This document shows, piece after piece, positions 20,668 through 33,700 of a stretch of 64,000 nucleotides of DNA; the first letter of the stretch is position 1; the number at the start of each line of letters is the position of its first letter. The stretch spans positions 310,001 through 374,000 of the forward strand of contig NC_065564.1 of assembly GCF_022605725.1 (NCBI RefSeq). The letters run 5' to 3'. This DNA comes from Anthonomus grandis grandis. Lineage: Eukaryota > Arthropoda > Insecta > Coleoptera > Curculionidae. The translations under genes and the position numbers were made by a program. The notes under the pieces were generated by a model. That model did no database searches and was not told where the DNA came from. It worked only from the letters and a program-made list of their open reading frames with translations.

Positions 20668-23600
20668 CCGAGAAATTGAAATTTTAAGTAGAGTAGTGCC
20701 TGTAAGAAAAAAATAATTTATCACTGGATGAAAGAGTAAATATATCGGTCCCTATTTGGCAAAATAAAGCATTTATTGGCTCTTGGGGTTCTTTGGAGGC
20801 TTTTTTAGGCTCTTTTGAAAAAACAGTGAAATCTCTACAATAGGAGTCGAGAAATTGGAATTCTTAGTACAGGAGTGCCTGCAAGAAACAAATAATTTAT
20901 CACTGGATGAAACAGTAAATATATCGGTCCCTATTAGTTAAAATTAAGCAATTAATGGCTCTTGGAGTTCTTTGGAGGCTTTTTTAGGCTCTTTTGAAAA
21001 AAACCGTAAAATCCCTACAATAGGAGTCGAGAAATTGGAATTTTTAGTACAGGAGTGCCTGCAAGAAACAAATCATTTATCACTGGATGGAACAGCAAAT
21101 ATGTCGGTCCCTATTAGTCAAAATGAAGCATTTATTGGCTCTTGGGGTTCTTTGGAGGCTTTTTAGGCTCTTTTGAAAAAAACCGTAAAATCCCTACAAT
21201 AGGAGTCTAGAAATTGGAATTTTTAGTAGAGGAGTGCCTGTAAGAAACAAATCATTTATCACTGGATGAAACAGTAAATATAGCGGTCTCTATTTGACAA
21301 AATGAAGCAATTAATGGCTCTTGGGGTTCTTTGGAGGCTTTTTTAGGCTCTTTTGAAAAAAACAGTGAAATCCCTAAAATAGGAGTCGAGAAATTGGAAT
21401 TTTTTTGTACAGGAGTGCCTGTAAGAAACAAATCATTTATCACTGGATGGAACAGCAAATATTTCGGTCCCTATTAGTCAAAATGAAGCATTTATTGGCT
21501 CTTGGGGTTCTTTGGAGGCTTTTTAGGCTCTTTTGAAAAAAACCGTAAAATCCCTAAAATAGGAGTCGAGAAATTGGAATTTTTTTGTACAGGACTGCCT
21601 GTAAGAAACAAATCATTTATCACTGGATGGAACAGCAAATATTTCGGTCCCTATTAGTCAAAATGAAGCATTTATTGGCTCTTGGGGTTCTTTGGAGGCT
21701 TTTTTAGGCTCTTTTGAAAAAAACAGTGAAATCCCTAAAATAGGAGTCGAGAAATTGGAATTTTTAGTACAGGAGTGCCTGTAAGAAACAAATCATTTAT
21801 CACTGGATGAAACAGCAAATATTTCGGTCCCTATTAGTCAAAATGAAGCATTTATTGGCTCTTGGGGTTCTTTGGAGGCTTTTTTAGGCTCTTTTGAAAA
21901 AAACAGTGAAATCCCTAAAATAGGAGTCGAGAAATTGGAATTTTTAGTACAGGAGTGCCTGTAAGAAACAAATCATTTATCACTGGATGGAACAGCAAAT
22001 ATTTCGGTCCCTATTAGTCAAAATGAAGCATTTATTGGCTCTTGGGGTTCTTTGGAGGCTTTTTTAGGCTCTTTTGAAAAAAACCGTAAAATCCCTAAAA
22101 TAGGAGTCGAGAAATTGGAATTTTTAGTACAGGAGTGCCTGTAAGAAACAAATCATTTATCACTGGATGAAACAGCAAATATTTCGGTCCCTATTAGTCA
22201 AAATGAAGCATTTATTGGCTCTTGGGGTTCTTTGCAGGCTTTTTTAGGCTCTTTTGAAAAAAACAGTGAAATCCCTAAAATAGGAGTCGAGAAATTGGAA
22301 TTTTTAGTACAGGAGTGCCTGTAAGAAACAAATCATTTATCACTGGATGAAACAGCAAATATTTCGGTCCCTATTAGTCAAAATGAAGCATTTATTGGCT
22401 CTTGGGGTTCTTTGGAGGCTTTTTTAGGCTCTTTTGAAAAAAACAGTGAAATCCCTAAAATAGGAGTCGAGAAATTGGAATTTTTAGTACAGGAGTGCCT
22501 GTAAGAAACAAATCATTTATCACTGGATGAAACAGTAAATATATCGGTCCCTATTAGTCAAAATAAAGCATTTATTGGCTCTTGGGGTTCTTTGGAGGCT
22601 TTTTAGGCTCTTTTGAAAAAAACAGTAAAATCCCTACAATAGGAGTCGAGAAATTGGAATTTTTAGTACAGGAGTGCCTGTAAGAAACAAATCATTTATC
22701 ACTGGATGGAACAGCAAATATATCGGTCCCTATTAGTCAAAATAAAGCAAATATTGGCTCTTGGGGTTCTTTATAGGCTTTTTTAGGCTCTTTTGAAAAA
22801 AACAGTAAAATCCCTACAATAGGAGTCTAGAAATTGGAATTTTAAGTAGAGGAGTGCCTGTAAGAAATAAATCATTTATCACTGGATGAAACACTAAAAG
22901 TATCGGTCCCTATTAGTCAAAATAAAACAATTAATGGTTCTTGGGGTTCTTTGGAGGCTTTTTTAGGCTCTTTTGAAAAAAACAGTAAAATCCCTAGAAT
23001 AGGTGTCGAGAAATTGGGATTTTTAGTACAGGAGTGCCTGTAAGAAACAAATCATTTATCACTGGATGAAACAGCAAATATATCGGTCCCTATTTGTTAA
23101 AATTAAGCAATTAATGGCTCTTGGGGTTCTTTGGAGTCTTTTTAAGGCTCTTTTGAAAAAAACCGTAAAATCCCTAGAATAGGAGTCGAGAAATTGGAAT
23201 TTTTAGTACAGGAGTGCCTGTAAGAAACAAATCATTAATCACTGGATGGAACAGCAAATATAGCGGTCCCTATTTGGCAAAATAAAGCATTTATTGGCTC
23301 TTGGGGTTCTTTGGAGGCTTTTTTAGGCTCTTTTGAAAAAAACAGTGAAATCCCTAGAATATGAGTCGAGAAATTGGGATTTTTAGTACAGGAGTGCCTG
23401 TAAGAAAGAAATCATTTATCAGTGCATGGAACAGCAAATATATCGGTCCCTATTAGTCAAAATGAAGCATTTATTGGCTCTTGGGGTTCTTTGGAGGCTT
23501 TTTAGGCTCTTTTGAAAAAAACCGTAAAATCCCTAGAATAGGTGTCGAGAAATTGGAATTTTTAGTACAGGAGTGCCTGTAAGAAACAAATCATTTATCA

Positions 23601-26600
23601 CTGGATGAAACAGTAAATATATCGGTCCCTATTAGTCAAAATGAAGCAATTATTGGCTCTTGGGGTTCTTTGGAGGCTTTTTAAGACTCTTTTGAAAAAA
23701 ACCGTAAAATCCCTAGAATATGAGTCGAGAAATTGGGATTTTTAGTACAGGAGTGCCTGTAAGAAACAAATCATTTATCACTGGATGGAACAGCAAATAT
23801 ATCGGTCCCTATTAGTCAAAATGAAGCATTTATTGGCTCTTGGGGTTCTTTGGAGGCTTTTTAGGCTCTTTTGAAAAAAACCGTAAAATCCCTAGAATAG
23901 GTGTCGAGAAATTGGAATTTTTAGTACAGGAGTGCCTGTAAGAAACAAATCATTTATCACTGGATGAAACAGTAAATATAGCGGTCTCTATTTGACAAAA
24001 TGAAGCAATTAATGGCTCTTGGGGTTCTTTGGAGGCTTTTTTAGGCTCTTTTGAAAAAAACAGTGAAATCCCTAAAATAGGAGTCGAGAAATTGGAATTT
24101 TTTTGTACAGGAGTGCCTGTAAGAAACAAATCATTTATCACTGGATGGAACAGCAAATATTTCGGTCCCTATTAGTCAAAATGAAGCATTTATTGGCTCT
24201 TGGGGTTCTTTGGAGGCTTTTTAGGCTCTTTTGAAAAAAACCGTAAAATCCCTAAAATAGGAGTCGAGAAATTGGAATTTTTAGTACAGGAGTACCTGTA
24301 AGAAAGAAATCATTTATCACTGGATGGAACAGTAAATATGTCGGTCCCTATTAGTCAAAATGAAGCAATTAATAACTCTTGGGGTTCTTTGGAGTCGTTT
24401 TAAGACTCTTTTGAAAAAAACCGTAAAATCCCTACAATAGGAGTCGAGAAATTGGAATTTTTAGTACAGGAGTGCCTGCAAGAAACAAATCATTTATCAC
24501 TGGATGGAACAGCAAATATGTCGGTCCCTATTAGTCAAAATGAAGCATTTATTGGCTCTTGGGGTTCTTTGGAGGCTTTTTAGGCTCTTTTGAAAAAAAC
24601 CGTAAAATCCCTACAATAGGAGTCTAGAAATTGGAATTTTTAGTAGAGGAGTGCCTGTAAGAAACAAATCATTTATCACTGGATGAAACAGTAAATATAG
24701 CGGTCTCTATTTGACAAAATGAAGCAATTAATGGCTCTTGGGGTTCTTTGGAGGCTTTTTTAGGCTCTTTTGAAAAAAACAGTGAAATCCCTAAAATAGG
24801 AGTCGAGAAATTGGAATTTTTTTGTACAGGAGTGCCTGTAAGAAACAAATCATTTATCACTGGATGGAACAGCAAATATTTCGGTCCCTATTAGTCAAAA
24901 TGAAGCATTTATTGGCTCTTGGGGTTCTTTGGAGGCTTTTTAGGCTCTTTTGAAAAAAACCGTAAAATCCCTAAAATAGGAGTCGAGAAATTGGAATTTT
25001 TTTGTACAGGACTGCCTGTAAGAAACAAATCATTTATCACTGGATGGAACAGCAAATATTTCGGTCCCTATTAGTCAAAATGAAGCATTTATTGGCTCTT
25101 GGGGTTCTTTGGAGGCTTTTTTAGGCTCTTTTGAAAAAAACAGTGAAATCCCTAAAATAGGAGTCGAGAAATTGGAATTTTTAGTACAGGAGTGCCTGTA
25201 AGAAACAAATCATTTATCACTGGATGAAACAGCAAATATTTCGGTCCCTATTAGTCAAAATGAAGCATTTATTGGCTCTTGGGGTTCTTTGGAGGCTTTT
25301 TTAGGCTCTTTTGAAAAAAACAGTGAAATCCCTAAAATAGGAGTCGAGAAATTGGAATTTTTAGTACAGGAGTGCCTGTAAGAAACAAATCATTTATCAC
25401 TGGATGGAACAGCAAATATTTCGGTCCCTATTAGTCAAAATGAAGCATTTATTGGCTCTTGGGGTTCTTTGGAGGCTTTTTAGGCTCTTTTGAAAAAAAC
25501 CGTAAAATCCCTAAAATAGGAGTCGAGAAATTGGAATTTTTTTGTACAGGACTGCCTGTAAGAAACAAATCATTTATCACTGGATGGAACAGCAAATATT
25601 TCGGTCCCTATTAGTCAAAATGAAGCATTTATTGGCTCTTGGGGTTCTTTGGAGGCTTTTTTAGGCTCTTTTGAAAAAAACAGTGAAATCCCTAAAATAG
25701 GAGTCGAGAAATTGGAATTTTTAGTACAGGAGTGCCTGTAAGAAACAAATCATTTATCACTGGATGAAACAGCAAATATTTCGGTCCCTATTAGTCAAAA
25801 TGAAGCATTTATTGGCTCTTGGGGTTCTTTGGAGGCTTTTTTAGGCTCTTTTGAAAAAAACAGTGAAATCCCTAAAATAGGAGTCGAGAAATTGGAATTT
25901 TTAGTACAGGAGTGCCTGTAAGAAACAAATCATTTATCACTGGATGGAACAGCAAATATTTCGGTCCCTATTAGTCAAAATGAAGCATTTATTGGCTCTT
26001 GGGGTTCTTTGGAGGCTTTTTTAGGCTCTTTTGAAAAAAACCGTAAAATCCCTAAAATAGGAGTCGAGAAATTGGAATTTTTAGTACAGGAGTGCCTGTA
26101 AGAAACAAATCATTTATCACTGGATGAAACAGCAAATATTTCGGTCCCTATTAGTCAAAATGAAGCATTTATTGGCTCTTGGGGTTCTTTGCAGGCTTTT
26201 TTAGGCTCTTTTGAAAAAAACAGTGAAATCCCTAAAATAGGAGTCGAGAAATTGGAATTTTTAGTACAGGAGTGCCTGTAAGAAACAAATCATTTATCAC
26301 TGGATGAAACAGCAAATATTTCGGTCCCTATTAGTCAAAATGAAGCATTTATTGGCTCTTGGGGTTCTTTGGAGGCTTTTTTAGGCTCTTTTGAAAAAAA
26401 CAGTGAAATCCCTAAAATAGGAGTCGAGAAATTGGAATTTTTAGTACAGGAGTGCCTGTAAGAAACAAATCATTTATCACTGGATGAAACAGTAAATATA
26501 TCGGTCCCTATTAGTCAAAATAAAGCATTTATTGGCTCTTGGGGTTCTTTGGAGGCTTTTTAGGCTCTTTTGAAAAAAACAGTAAAATCCCTACAATAGG

Positions 26601-29600
26601 AGTCGAGAAATTGGAATTTTTAGTACAGGAGTGCCTGTAAGAAACAAATCATTTATCACTGGATGGAACAGCAAATATATCGGTCCCTATTAGTCAAAAT
26701 AAAGCAAATATTGGCTCTTGGGGTTCTTTATAGGCTTTTTTAGGCTCTTTTGAAAAAAACAGTAAAATCCCTACAATAGGAGTCTAGAAATTGGAATTTT
26801 AAGTACAGGAGTGCCTGTAAGAAACAAATCATTTATCACTGGATGAAACAGCAAATATTTCGGTCCCTATTAGTCAAAATGAAGCATTTATTGGCTCTTG
26901 GGGTTCTTTGGAGGCTTTTTTAGGCTCTTTTGAAAAAAACAGTGAAATCCCTAAAATAGGAGTCGAGAAATTGGAATTTTTAGTACAGGAGTGCCTGTAA
27001 GAAACAAATCATTTATCACTGGATGAAACAGCAAATATTTCGGTCCCTATTAGTCAAAATGAAGCATTTATTGGCTCTTGGGGTTCTTTGCAGGCTTTTT
27101 TAGGCTCTTTTGAAAAAAACAGTGAAATCCCTAAAATAGGAGTCGAGAAATTGGAATTTTTAGTACAGGAGTGCCTGTAAGAAACAAATCATTTATCACT
27201 GGATGAAACAGCAAATATTTCGGTCCCTATTAGTCAAAATGAAGCATTTATTGGCTCTTGGGGTTCTTTGGAGGCTTTTTTAGGCTCTTTTGAAAAAAAC
27301 AGTGAAATCCCTAAAATAGGAGTCGAGAAATTGGAATTTTTAGTACAGGAGTGCCTGTAAGAAACAAATCATTTATCACTGGATGAAACAGTAAATATAT
27401 CGGTCCCTATTAGTCAAAATAAAGCAAATATTGGCTCTTGGGGTTCTTTATAGGCTTTTTTAGGCTCTTTTGAAAAAAACCGTAAAATCCCTAAAATAGG
27501 AGTCGAGAAATTGGAATTTTTAGTACAGGAGTGCCTGTAAGAAACAAATCATTTATCACTGGATGAAACAGCAAATATTTCGGTCCCTATTAGTCAAAAT
27601 GAAGCATTTATTGGCTCTTGGGGTTCTTTGGAGGCTTTTTTAGGCTCTTTTGAAAAAAACAGTGAAATCCCTAAAATAGGAGTCGAGAAATTGGAATTTT
27701 TAGTACAGGAGTGCCTGTAAGAAACAAATCATTTATCACTGGATGAAACAGCAAATATTTCGGTCCCTATTAGTCAAAATGAAGCATTTATTGGCTCTTG
27801 GGGTTCTTTGCAGGCTTTTTTAGGCTCTTTTGAAAAAAACAGTGAAATCCCTAAAATAGGAGTCGAGAAATTGGAATTTTTAGTACAGGAGTGCCTGTAA
27901 GAAACAAATCATTTATCACTGGATGAAACAGCAAATATTTCGGTCCCTATTAGTCAAAATGAAGCATTTATTGGCTCTTGGGTTCTTTGGAGGCTTTTTT
28001 AGGCTCTTTTGAAAAAAACAGTGAAATCCCTAAAATAGGAGTCGAGAAATTGGAATTTTTAGTACAGGAGTGCCTGTAAGAAACAAATCATTTATCACTG
28101 GATGGAACAGCAAATATATCGGTCCCTATTAGTCAAAATAAAGCAAATATTGGCTCTTGGGGTTCTTTATAGGCTTTTTTAGGCTCTTTTGAAAAAAACC
28201 GTAAAATCCCTAGAATAGGAGTCGAGAAATTGGAATTTTTAGTACAGGAGTGCCTGTAAGAAACAAATCATTAATCACTGGATGGAACAGCAAATATAGC
28301 GGTCCCTATTTGGCAAAATAAAGCATTTATTGGCTCTTGGGGTTCTTTGGAGGCTTTTTTAGGCTCTTTTGAAAAAAACAGTGAAATCCCTAGAATATGA
28401 GTCGAGAAATTGGGATTTTTAGTACAGGAGTGCCTGTAAGAAAGAAATCATTTATCAGTGCATGGAACAGCAAATATATCGGTCCCTATTAGTCAAAATG
28501 AAGCATTTATTGGCTCTTGGGGTTCTTTGGAGGCTTTTTAGGCTCTTTTGAAAAAAACCGTAAAATCCCTAGAATAGGTGTCGAGAAATTGGAATTTTTA
28601 GTACAGGAGTGCCTGTAAGAAACAAATCATTTATCACTGGATGAAACAGTAAATATATCGGTCCCTATTAGTCAAAATGAAGCAATTATTGGCTCTTGGG
28701 GTTCTTTGGAGGCTTTTTAAGACTCTTTTGAAAAAAACCGTAAAATCCCTAGAATATGAGTCGAGAAATTGGGATTTTTAGTACAGGAGTGCCTGTAAGA
28801 AACAAATCATTTATCACTGGATGGAACAGCAAATATATCGGTCCCTATTAGTCAAAATGAAGCATTTATTGGCTCTTGGGGTTCTTTGGAGGCTTTTTAG
28901 GCTCTTTTGAAAAAAACCGTAAAATCCCTAGAATAGGTGTCGAGAAATTGGAATTTTTAGTACAGGAGTGCCTGTAAGAAACAAATCATTTATCACTGGA
29001 TGAAACAGTAAATATAGCGGTCTCTATTTGACAAAATGAAGCAATTAATGGCTCTTGGGGTTCTTTGGAGGCTTTTTTAGGCTCTTTTGAAAAAAACAGT
29101 GAAATCCCTAAAATAGGAGTCGAGAAATTGGAATTTTTTTGTACAGGAGTGCCTGTAAGAAACAAATCATTTATCACTGGATGGAACAGCAAATATTTCG
29201 GTCCCTATTAGTCAAAATGAAGCATTTATTGGCTCTTGGGGTTCTTTGGAGGCTTTTTAGGCTCTTTTGAAAAAAACCGTAAAATCCCTAAAATAGGAGT
29301 CGAGAAATTGGAATTTTTAGTACAGGAGTACCTGTAAGAAAGAAATCATTTATCACTGGATGGAACAGTAAATATGTCGGTCCCTATTAGTCAAAATGAA
29401 GCAATTAATAACTCTTGGGGTTCTTTGGAGTCGTTTTAAGACTCTTTTGAAAAAAACCGTAAAATCCCTACAATAGGAGTCGAGAAATTGGAATTTTTAG
29501 TACAGGAGTGCCTGCAAGAAACAAATCATTTATCACTGGATGGAACAGCAAATATGTCGGTCCCTATTAGTCAAAATGAAGCATTTATTGGCTCTTGGGG

Positions 29601-30594
29601 TTCTTTGGAGGCTTTTTAGGCTCTTTTGAAAAAAACCGTAAAATCCCTACAATAGGAGTCTAGAAATTGGAATTTTTAGTAGAGGAGTGCCTGTAAGAAA
29701 CAAATCATTTATCACTGGATGAAACAGTAAATATAGCGGTCTCTATTTGACAAAATGAAGCAATTAATGGCTCTTGGGGTTCTTTGGAGGCTTTTTTAGG
29801 CTCTTTTGAAAAAACAGTGAAATCCCTAAAATAGGAGTCGAGAAATTGGAATTTTTTTGTACAGGAGTGCCTGTAAGAAACAAATCATTTATCACTGGAT
29901 GGAACAGCAAATATTTCGGTCCCTATTAGTCAAAATGAAGCATTTATTGGCTCTTGGGGTTCTTTGGAGGCTTTTTAGGCTCTTTTGAAAAAAACCGTAA
30001 AATCCCTAAAATAGGAGTCGAGAAATTGGAATTTTTTTGTACAGGACTGCCTGTAAGAACAAATCATTTATCACTGGATGGAACAGCAAATATTTCGGTC
30101 CCTATTAGTCAAAATGAAGCATTTATTGGCTCTTGGGGTTCTTTGGAGGCTTTTTTAGGCTCTTTTGAAAAAAACAGTGAAATCCCTAAATAGGAGTCGA
30201 GAAATTGGAATTTTTAGTACAGGAGTGCCTGTAAGAAACAAATCATTTATCACTGGATGAAACAGCAAATATTTCGGTCCCTATTAGTCAAAATGAAGCA
30301 TTTATTGGCTCTTGGGGTTCTTTGGAGGCTTTTTTAGGCTCTTTTGAAAAAAACAGTGAAATCCCTAAAATAGGAGTCGAGAAATTGGAATTTTTAGTAC
30401 AGGAGTGCCTGTAAGAAACAAATCATTTATCACTGGATGAAACAGCAAATATTTCGGTCCCTATTAGTCAAAATGAAGCATTTATTGGCTCTTGGGGTTC
30501 TTTGCAGGCTTTTTTAGGCTCTTTTGAAAAAAACAGTGAAATCCCTAAAATAGGAGTCGAGAAATTGGAATTTTTAGTACAGGAGTGCCTGTAA
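20668..30594. repeat. Satellite family G (179/180-bp unit), left of gap
   Basis: About 55 tandem units marked by GGCTCTTGGGGTTCTTTGG, GGAGTCGAGAAATTGGAA and TACAGGAGTGCCTGTAAG. Units differ by one T in the TTTTTTAGGC run (179 versus 180 bp). Higher-order blocks repeat: a CGGTCTCTATTTGAC variant appears near 21290, 23985 and 24705, and again near 29020 and 29740. No gene is present. Confidence 0.97.
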
Positions 30595-30610
30595 CTCTCA
30601 CGAGATGTGT
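30595..30610. other. Sequencing barcode, reverse complement (artefact)
   Basis: CTCTCACGAGATGTGT breaks the satellite unit and is the exact reverse complement of what I recall as PacBio barcode bc1003 (ACACATCTCGTGAGAG). It is not genomic. Confidence 0.85.
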
Positions 30611-30710
30611 NNNNNNNNNNNNNNNNNNNNNNNNNNNNNNNNNNNNNNNNNNNNNNNNNNNNNNNNNNNNNNNNNNNNNNNNNNNNNNNNNNNNNNNNNN
30701 NNNNNNNNNN
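30611..30710. other. Assembly gap of 100 N
   Basis: Exactly 100 N between two inverted barcode copies. Probably a masked hairpin adapter or a default-length gap, so the two sides are not proven contiguous. Confidence 0.95.
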
Positions 30711-30725
30711 CACATCTCGTGAGAG
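30711..30725. other. Sequencing barcode, forward, 15 of 16 bases (artefact)
   Basis: CACATCTCGTGAGAG follows the N run. It matches the left barcode as an inverted copy, its first base apparently masked. Confidence 0.85.
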
Positions 30726-33700
30726 TCTCTTGGGGTTCTTTGGAGGCTTTTTAGGCTCTTTTGAAAAAAACCGTAAAATCCCTAGAATAGGTGTCGAGAA
30801 ATTGGAATTTTTAGTACAGGAGTGCCTGTAAGAAACAAATCATTTATCACTGGATGAAACAGTAAATATAGCGGTCTCTATTTGACAAAATGAAGCAATT
30901 AATGGCTCTTGGGGTTCTTTGGAGGCTTTTTTAGGCTCTTTTGAAAAAAACAGTGAAATCCCTAAAATAGGAGTCGAGAAATTGGAATTTTTTTGTACAG
31001 GAGTGCCTGTAAGAAACAAATCATTTATCACTGGATGGAACAGCAAATATTTCGGTCCCTATTAGTCAAAATGAAGCATTTATTGGCTCTTGGGGTTCTT
31101 TGGAGGCTTTTTAGGCTCTTTTGAAAAAAACCGTAAAATCCCTAAAATAGGAGTCGAGAAATTGGAATTTTTAGTACAGGAGTACCTGTAAGAAAGAAAT
31201 CATTTATCACTGGATGGAACAGTAAATATGTCGGTCCCTATTAGTCAAAATGAAGCAATTAATAACTCTTGGGGTTCTTTGGAGTCGTTTTAAGACTCTT
31301 TTGAAAAAAACCGTAAAATCCCTACAATAGGAGTCGAGAAATTGGAATTTTTAGTACAGGAGTGCCTGCAAGAAACAAATCATTTATCACTGGATGGAAC
31401 AGCAAATATGTCGGTCCCTATTAGTCAAAATGAAGCATTTATTGGCTCTTGGGGTTCTTTGGAGGCTTTTTAGGCTCTTTTGAAAAAAACCGTAAAATCC
31501 CTACAATAGGAGTCTAGAAATTGGAATTTTTAGTAGAGGAGTGCCTGTAAGAAACAAATCATTTATCACTGGATGAAACAGTAAATATAGCGGTCTCTAT
31601 TTGACAAAATGAAGCAATTAATGGCTCTTGGGGTTCTTTGGAGGCTTTTTTAGGCTCTTTTGAAAAAAACAGTGAAATCCCTAAAATAGGAGTCGAGAAA
31701 TTGGAATTTTTTTGTACAGGAGTGCCTGTAAGAAACAAATCATTTATCACTGGATGGAACAGCAAATATTTCGGTCCCTATTAGTCAAAATGAAGCATTT
31801 ATTGGCTCTTGGGGTTCTTTGGAGGCTTTTTAGGCTCTTTTGAAAAAAACCGTAAAAATCCCTAAAATAGGAGTCGAGAAATTGGAATTTTTTTGTACAG
31901 GACTGCCTGTAAGAAACAAATCATTTATCACTGGATGGAACAGCAAATATTTCGGTCCCTATTAGTCAAAATGAAGCATTTATTGGCTCTTGGGGTTCTT
32001 TGGAGGCTTTTTTAGGCTCTTTTGAAAAAAACAGTGAAATCCCTAAAATAGGAGTCGAGAAATTGGAATTTTTAGTACAGGAGTGCCTGTAAGAAACAAA
32101 TCATTTATCACTGGATGAAACAGCAAATATTTCGGTCCCTATTAGTCAAAATGAAGCATTTATTGGCTCTTGGGGTTCTTTGGAGGCTTTTTTAGGCTCT
32201 TTTGAAAAAAACAGTGAAATCCCTAAAATAGGAGTCGAGAAATTGGAATTTTTAGTACAGGAGTGCCTGTAAGAAACAAATCATTTATCACTGGATGAAA
32301 CAGCAAATATTTCGGTCCCTATTAGTCAAAATGAAGCATTTATTGGCTCTTGGGGTTCTTTGCAGGCTTTTTTAGGCTCTTTTGAAAAAAACAGTGAAAT
32401 CCCTAAAATAGGAGTCGAGAAATTGGAATTTTTAGTACAGGAGTGCCTGTAAGAAACAAATCATTTATCACTGGATGAAACAGCAAATATTTCGGTCCCT
32501 ATTAGTCAAAATGAAGCATTTATTGGCTCTTGGGGTTCTTTGGAGGCTTTTTTAGGCTCTTTTGAAAAAAACAGTGAAATCCCTAAAATAGGAGTCGAGA
32601 AATTGGAATTTTTAGTACAGGAGTGCCTGTAAGAAACAAATCATTTATCACTGGATGAAACAGTAAATATATCGGTCCCTATTAGTCAAAATAAAGCATT
32701 TATTGGCTCTTGGGGTTCTTTGGAGGCTTTTTAGGCTCTTTTGAAAAAAACAGTAAAATCCCTACAATAGGAGTCGAGAAATTGGAATTTTTAGTACAGG
32801 AGTGCCTGTAAGAAACAAATCATTTATCACTGGATGGAACAGCAAATATATCGGTCCCTATTAGTCAAAATAAAGCAAATATTGGCTCTTGGGGTTCTTT
32901 ATAGGCTTTTTTAGGCTCTTTTGAAAAAAACAGTAAAATCCCTACAATAGGAGTCTAGAAATTGGAATTTTAAGTAGAGGAGTGCCTGTAAGAAATAAAT
33001 CATTTATCACTGGATGAAACACTAAAAGTATCGGTCCCTATTAGTCAAAATAAAACAATTAATGGTTCTTGGGGTTCTTTGGAGGCTTTTTTAGGCTCTT
33101 TTGAAAAAAACAGTAAAATCCCTAGAATAGGTGTCGAGAAATTGGGATTTTTAGTACAGGAGTGCCTGTAAGAAACAAATCATTTATCACTGGATGAAAC
33201 AGCAAATATATCGGTCCCTATTTGTTAAAATTAAGCAATTAATGGCTCTTGGGGTTCTTTGGAGTCTTTTTAAGGCTCTTTTGAAAAAAACCGTAAAATC
33301 CCTAGAATAGGAGTCGAGAAATTGGAATTTTTAGTACAGGAGTGCCTGTAAGAAACAAATCATTAATCACTGGATGGAACAGCAAATATAGCGGTCCCTA
33401 TTTGGCAAAATAAAGCATTTATTGGCTCTTGGGGTTCTTTGGAGGCTTTTTTAGGCTCTTTTGAAAAAAACAGTGAAATCCCTAGAATATGAGTCGAGAA
33501 ATTGGGATTTTTAGTACAGGAGTGCCTGTAAGAAAGAAATCATTTATCAGTGCATGGAACAGCAAATATATCGGTCCCTATTAGTCAAAATGAAGCATTT
33601 ATTGGCTCTTGGGGTTCTTTGGAGGCTTTTTAGGCTCTTTTGAAAAAAACCGTAAAATCCCTAGAATAGGTGTCGAGAAATTGGAATTTTTAGTACAGGA

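Noticed and set aside
21252..31765. 68-codon ORFs in six units of the 180-bp array
   Set aside because: They arise only in one unit variant copied within higher-order blocks; the sequence is low-complexity and most units carry stops.
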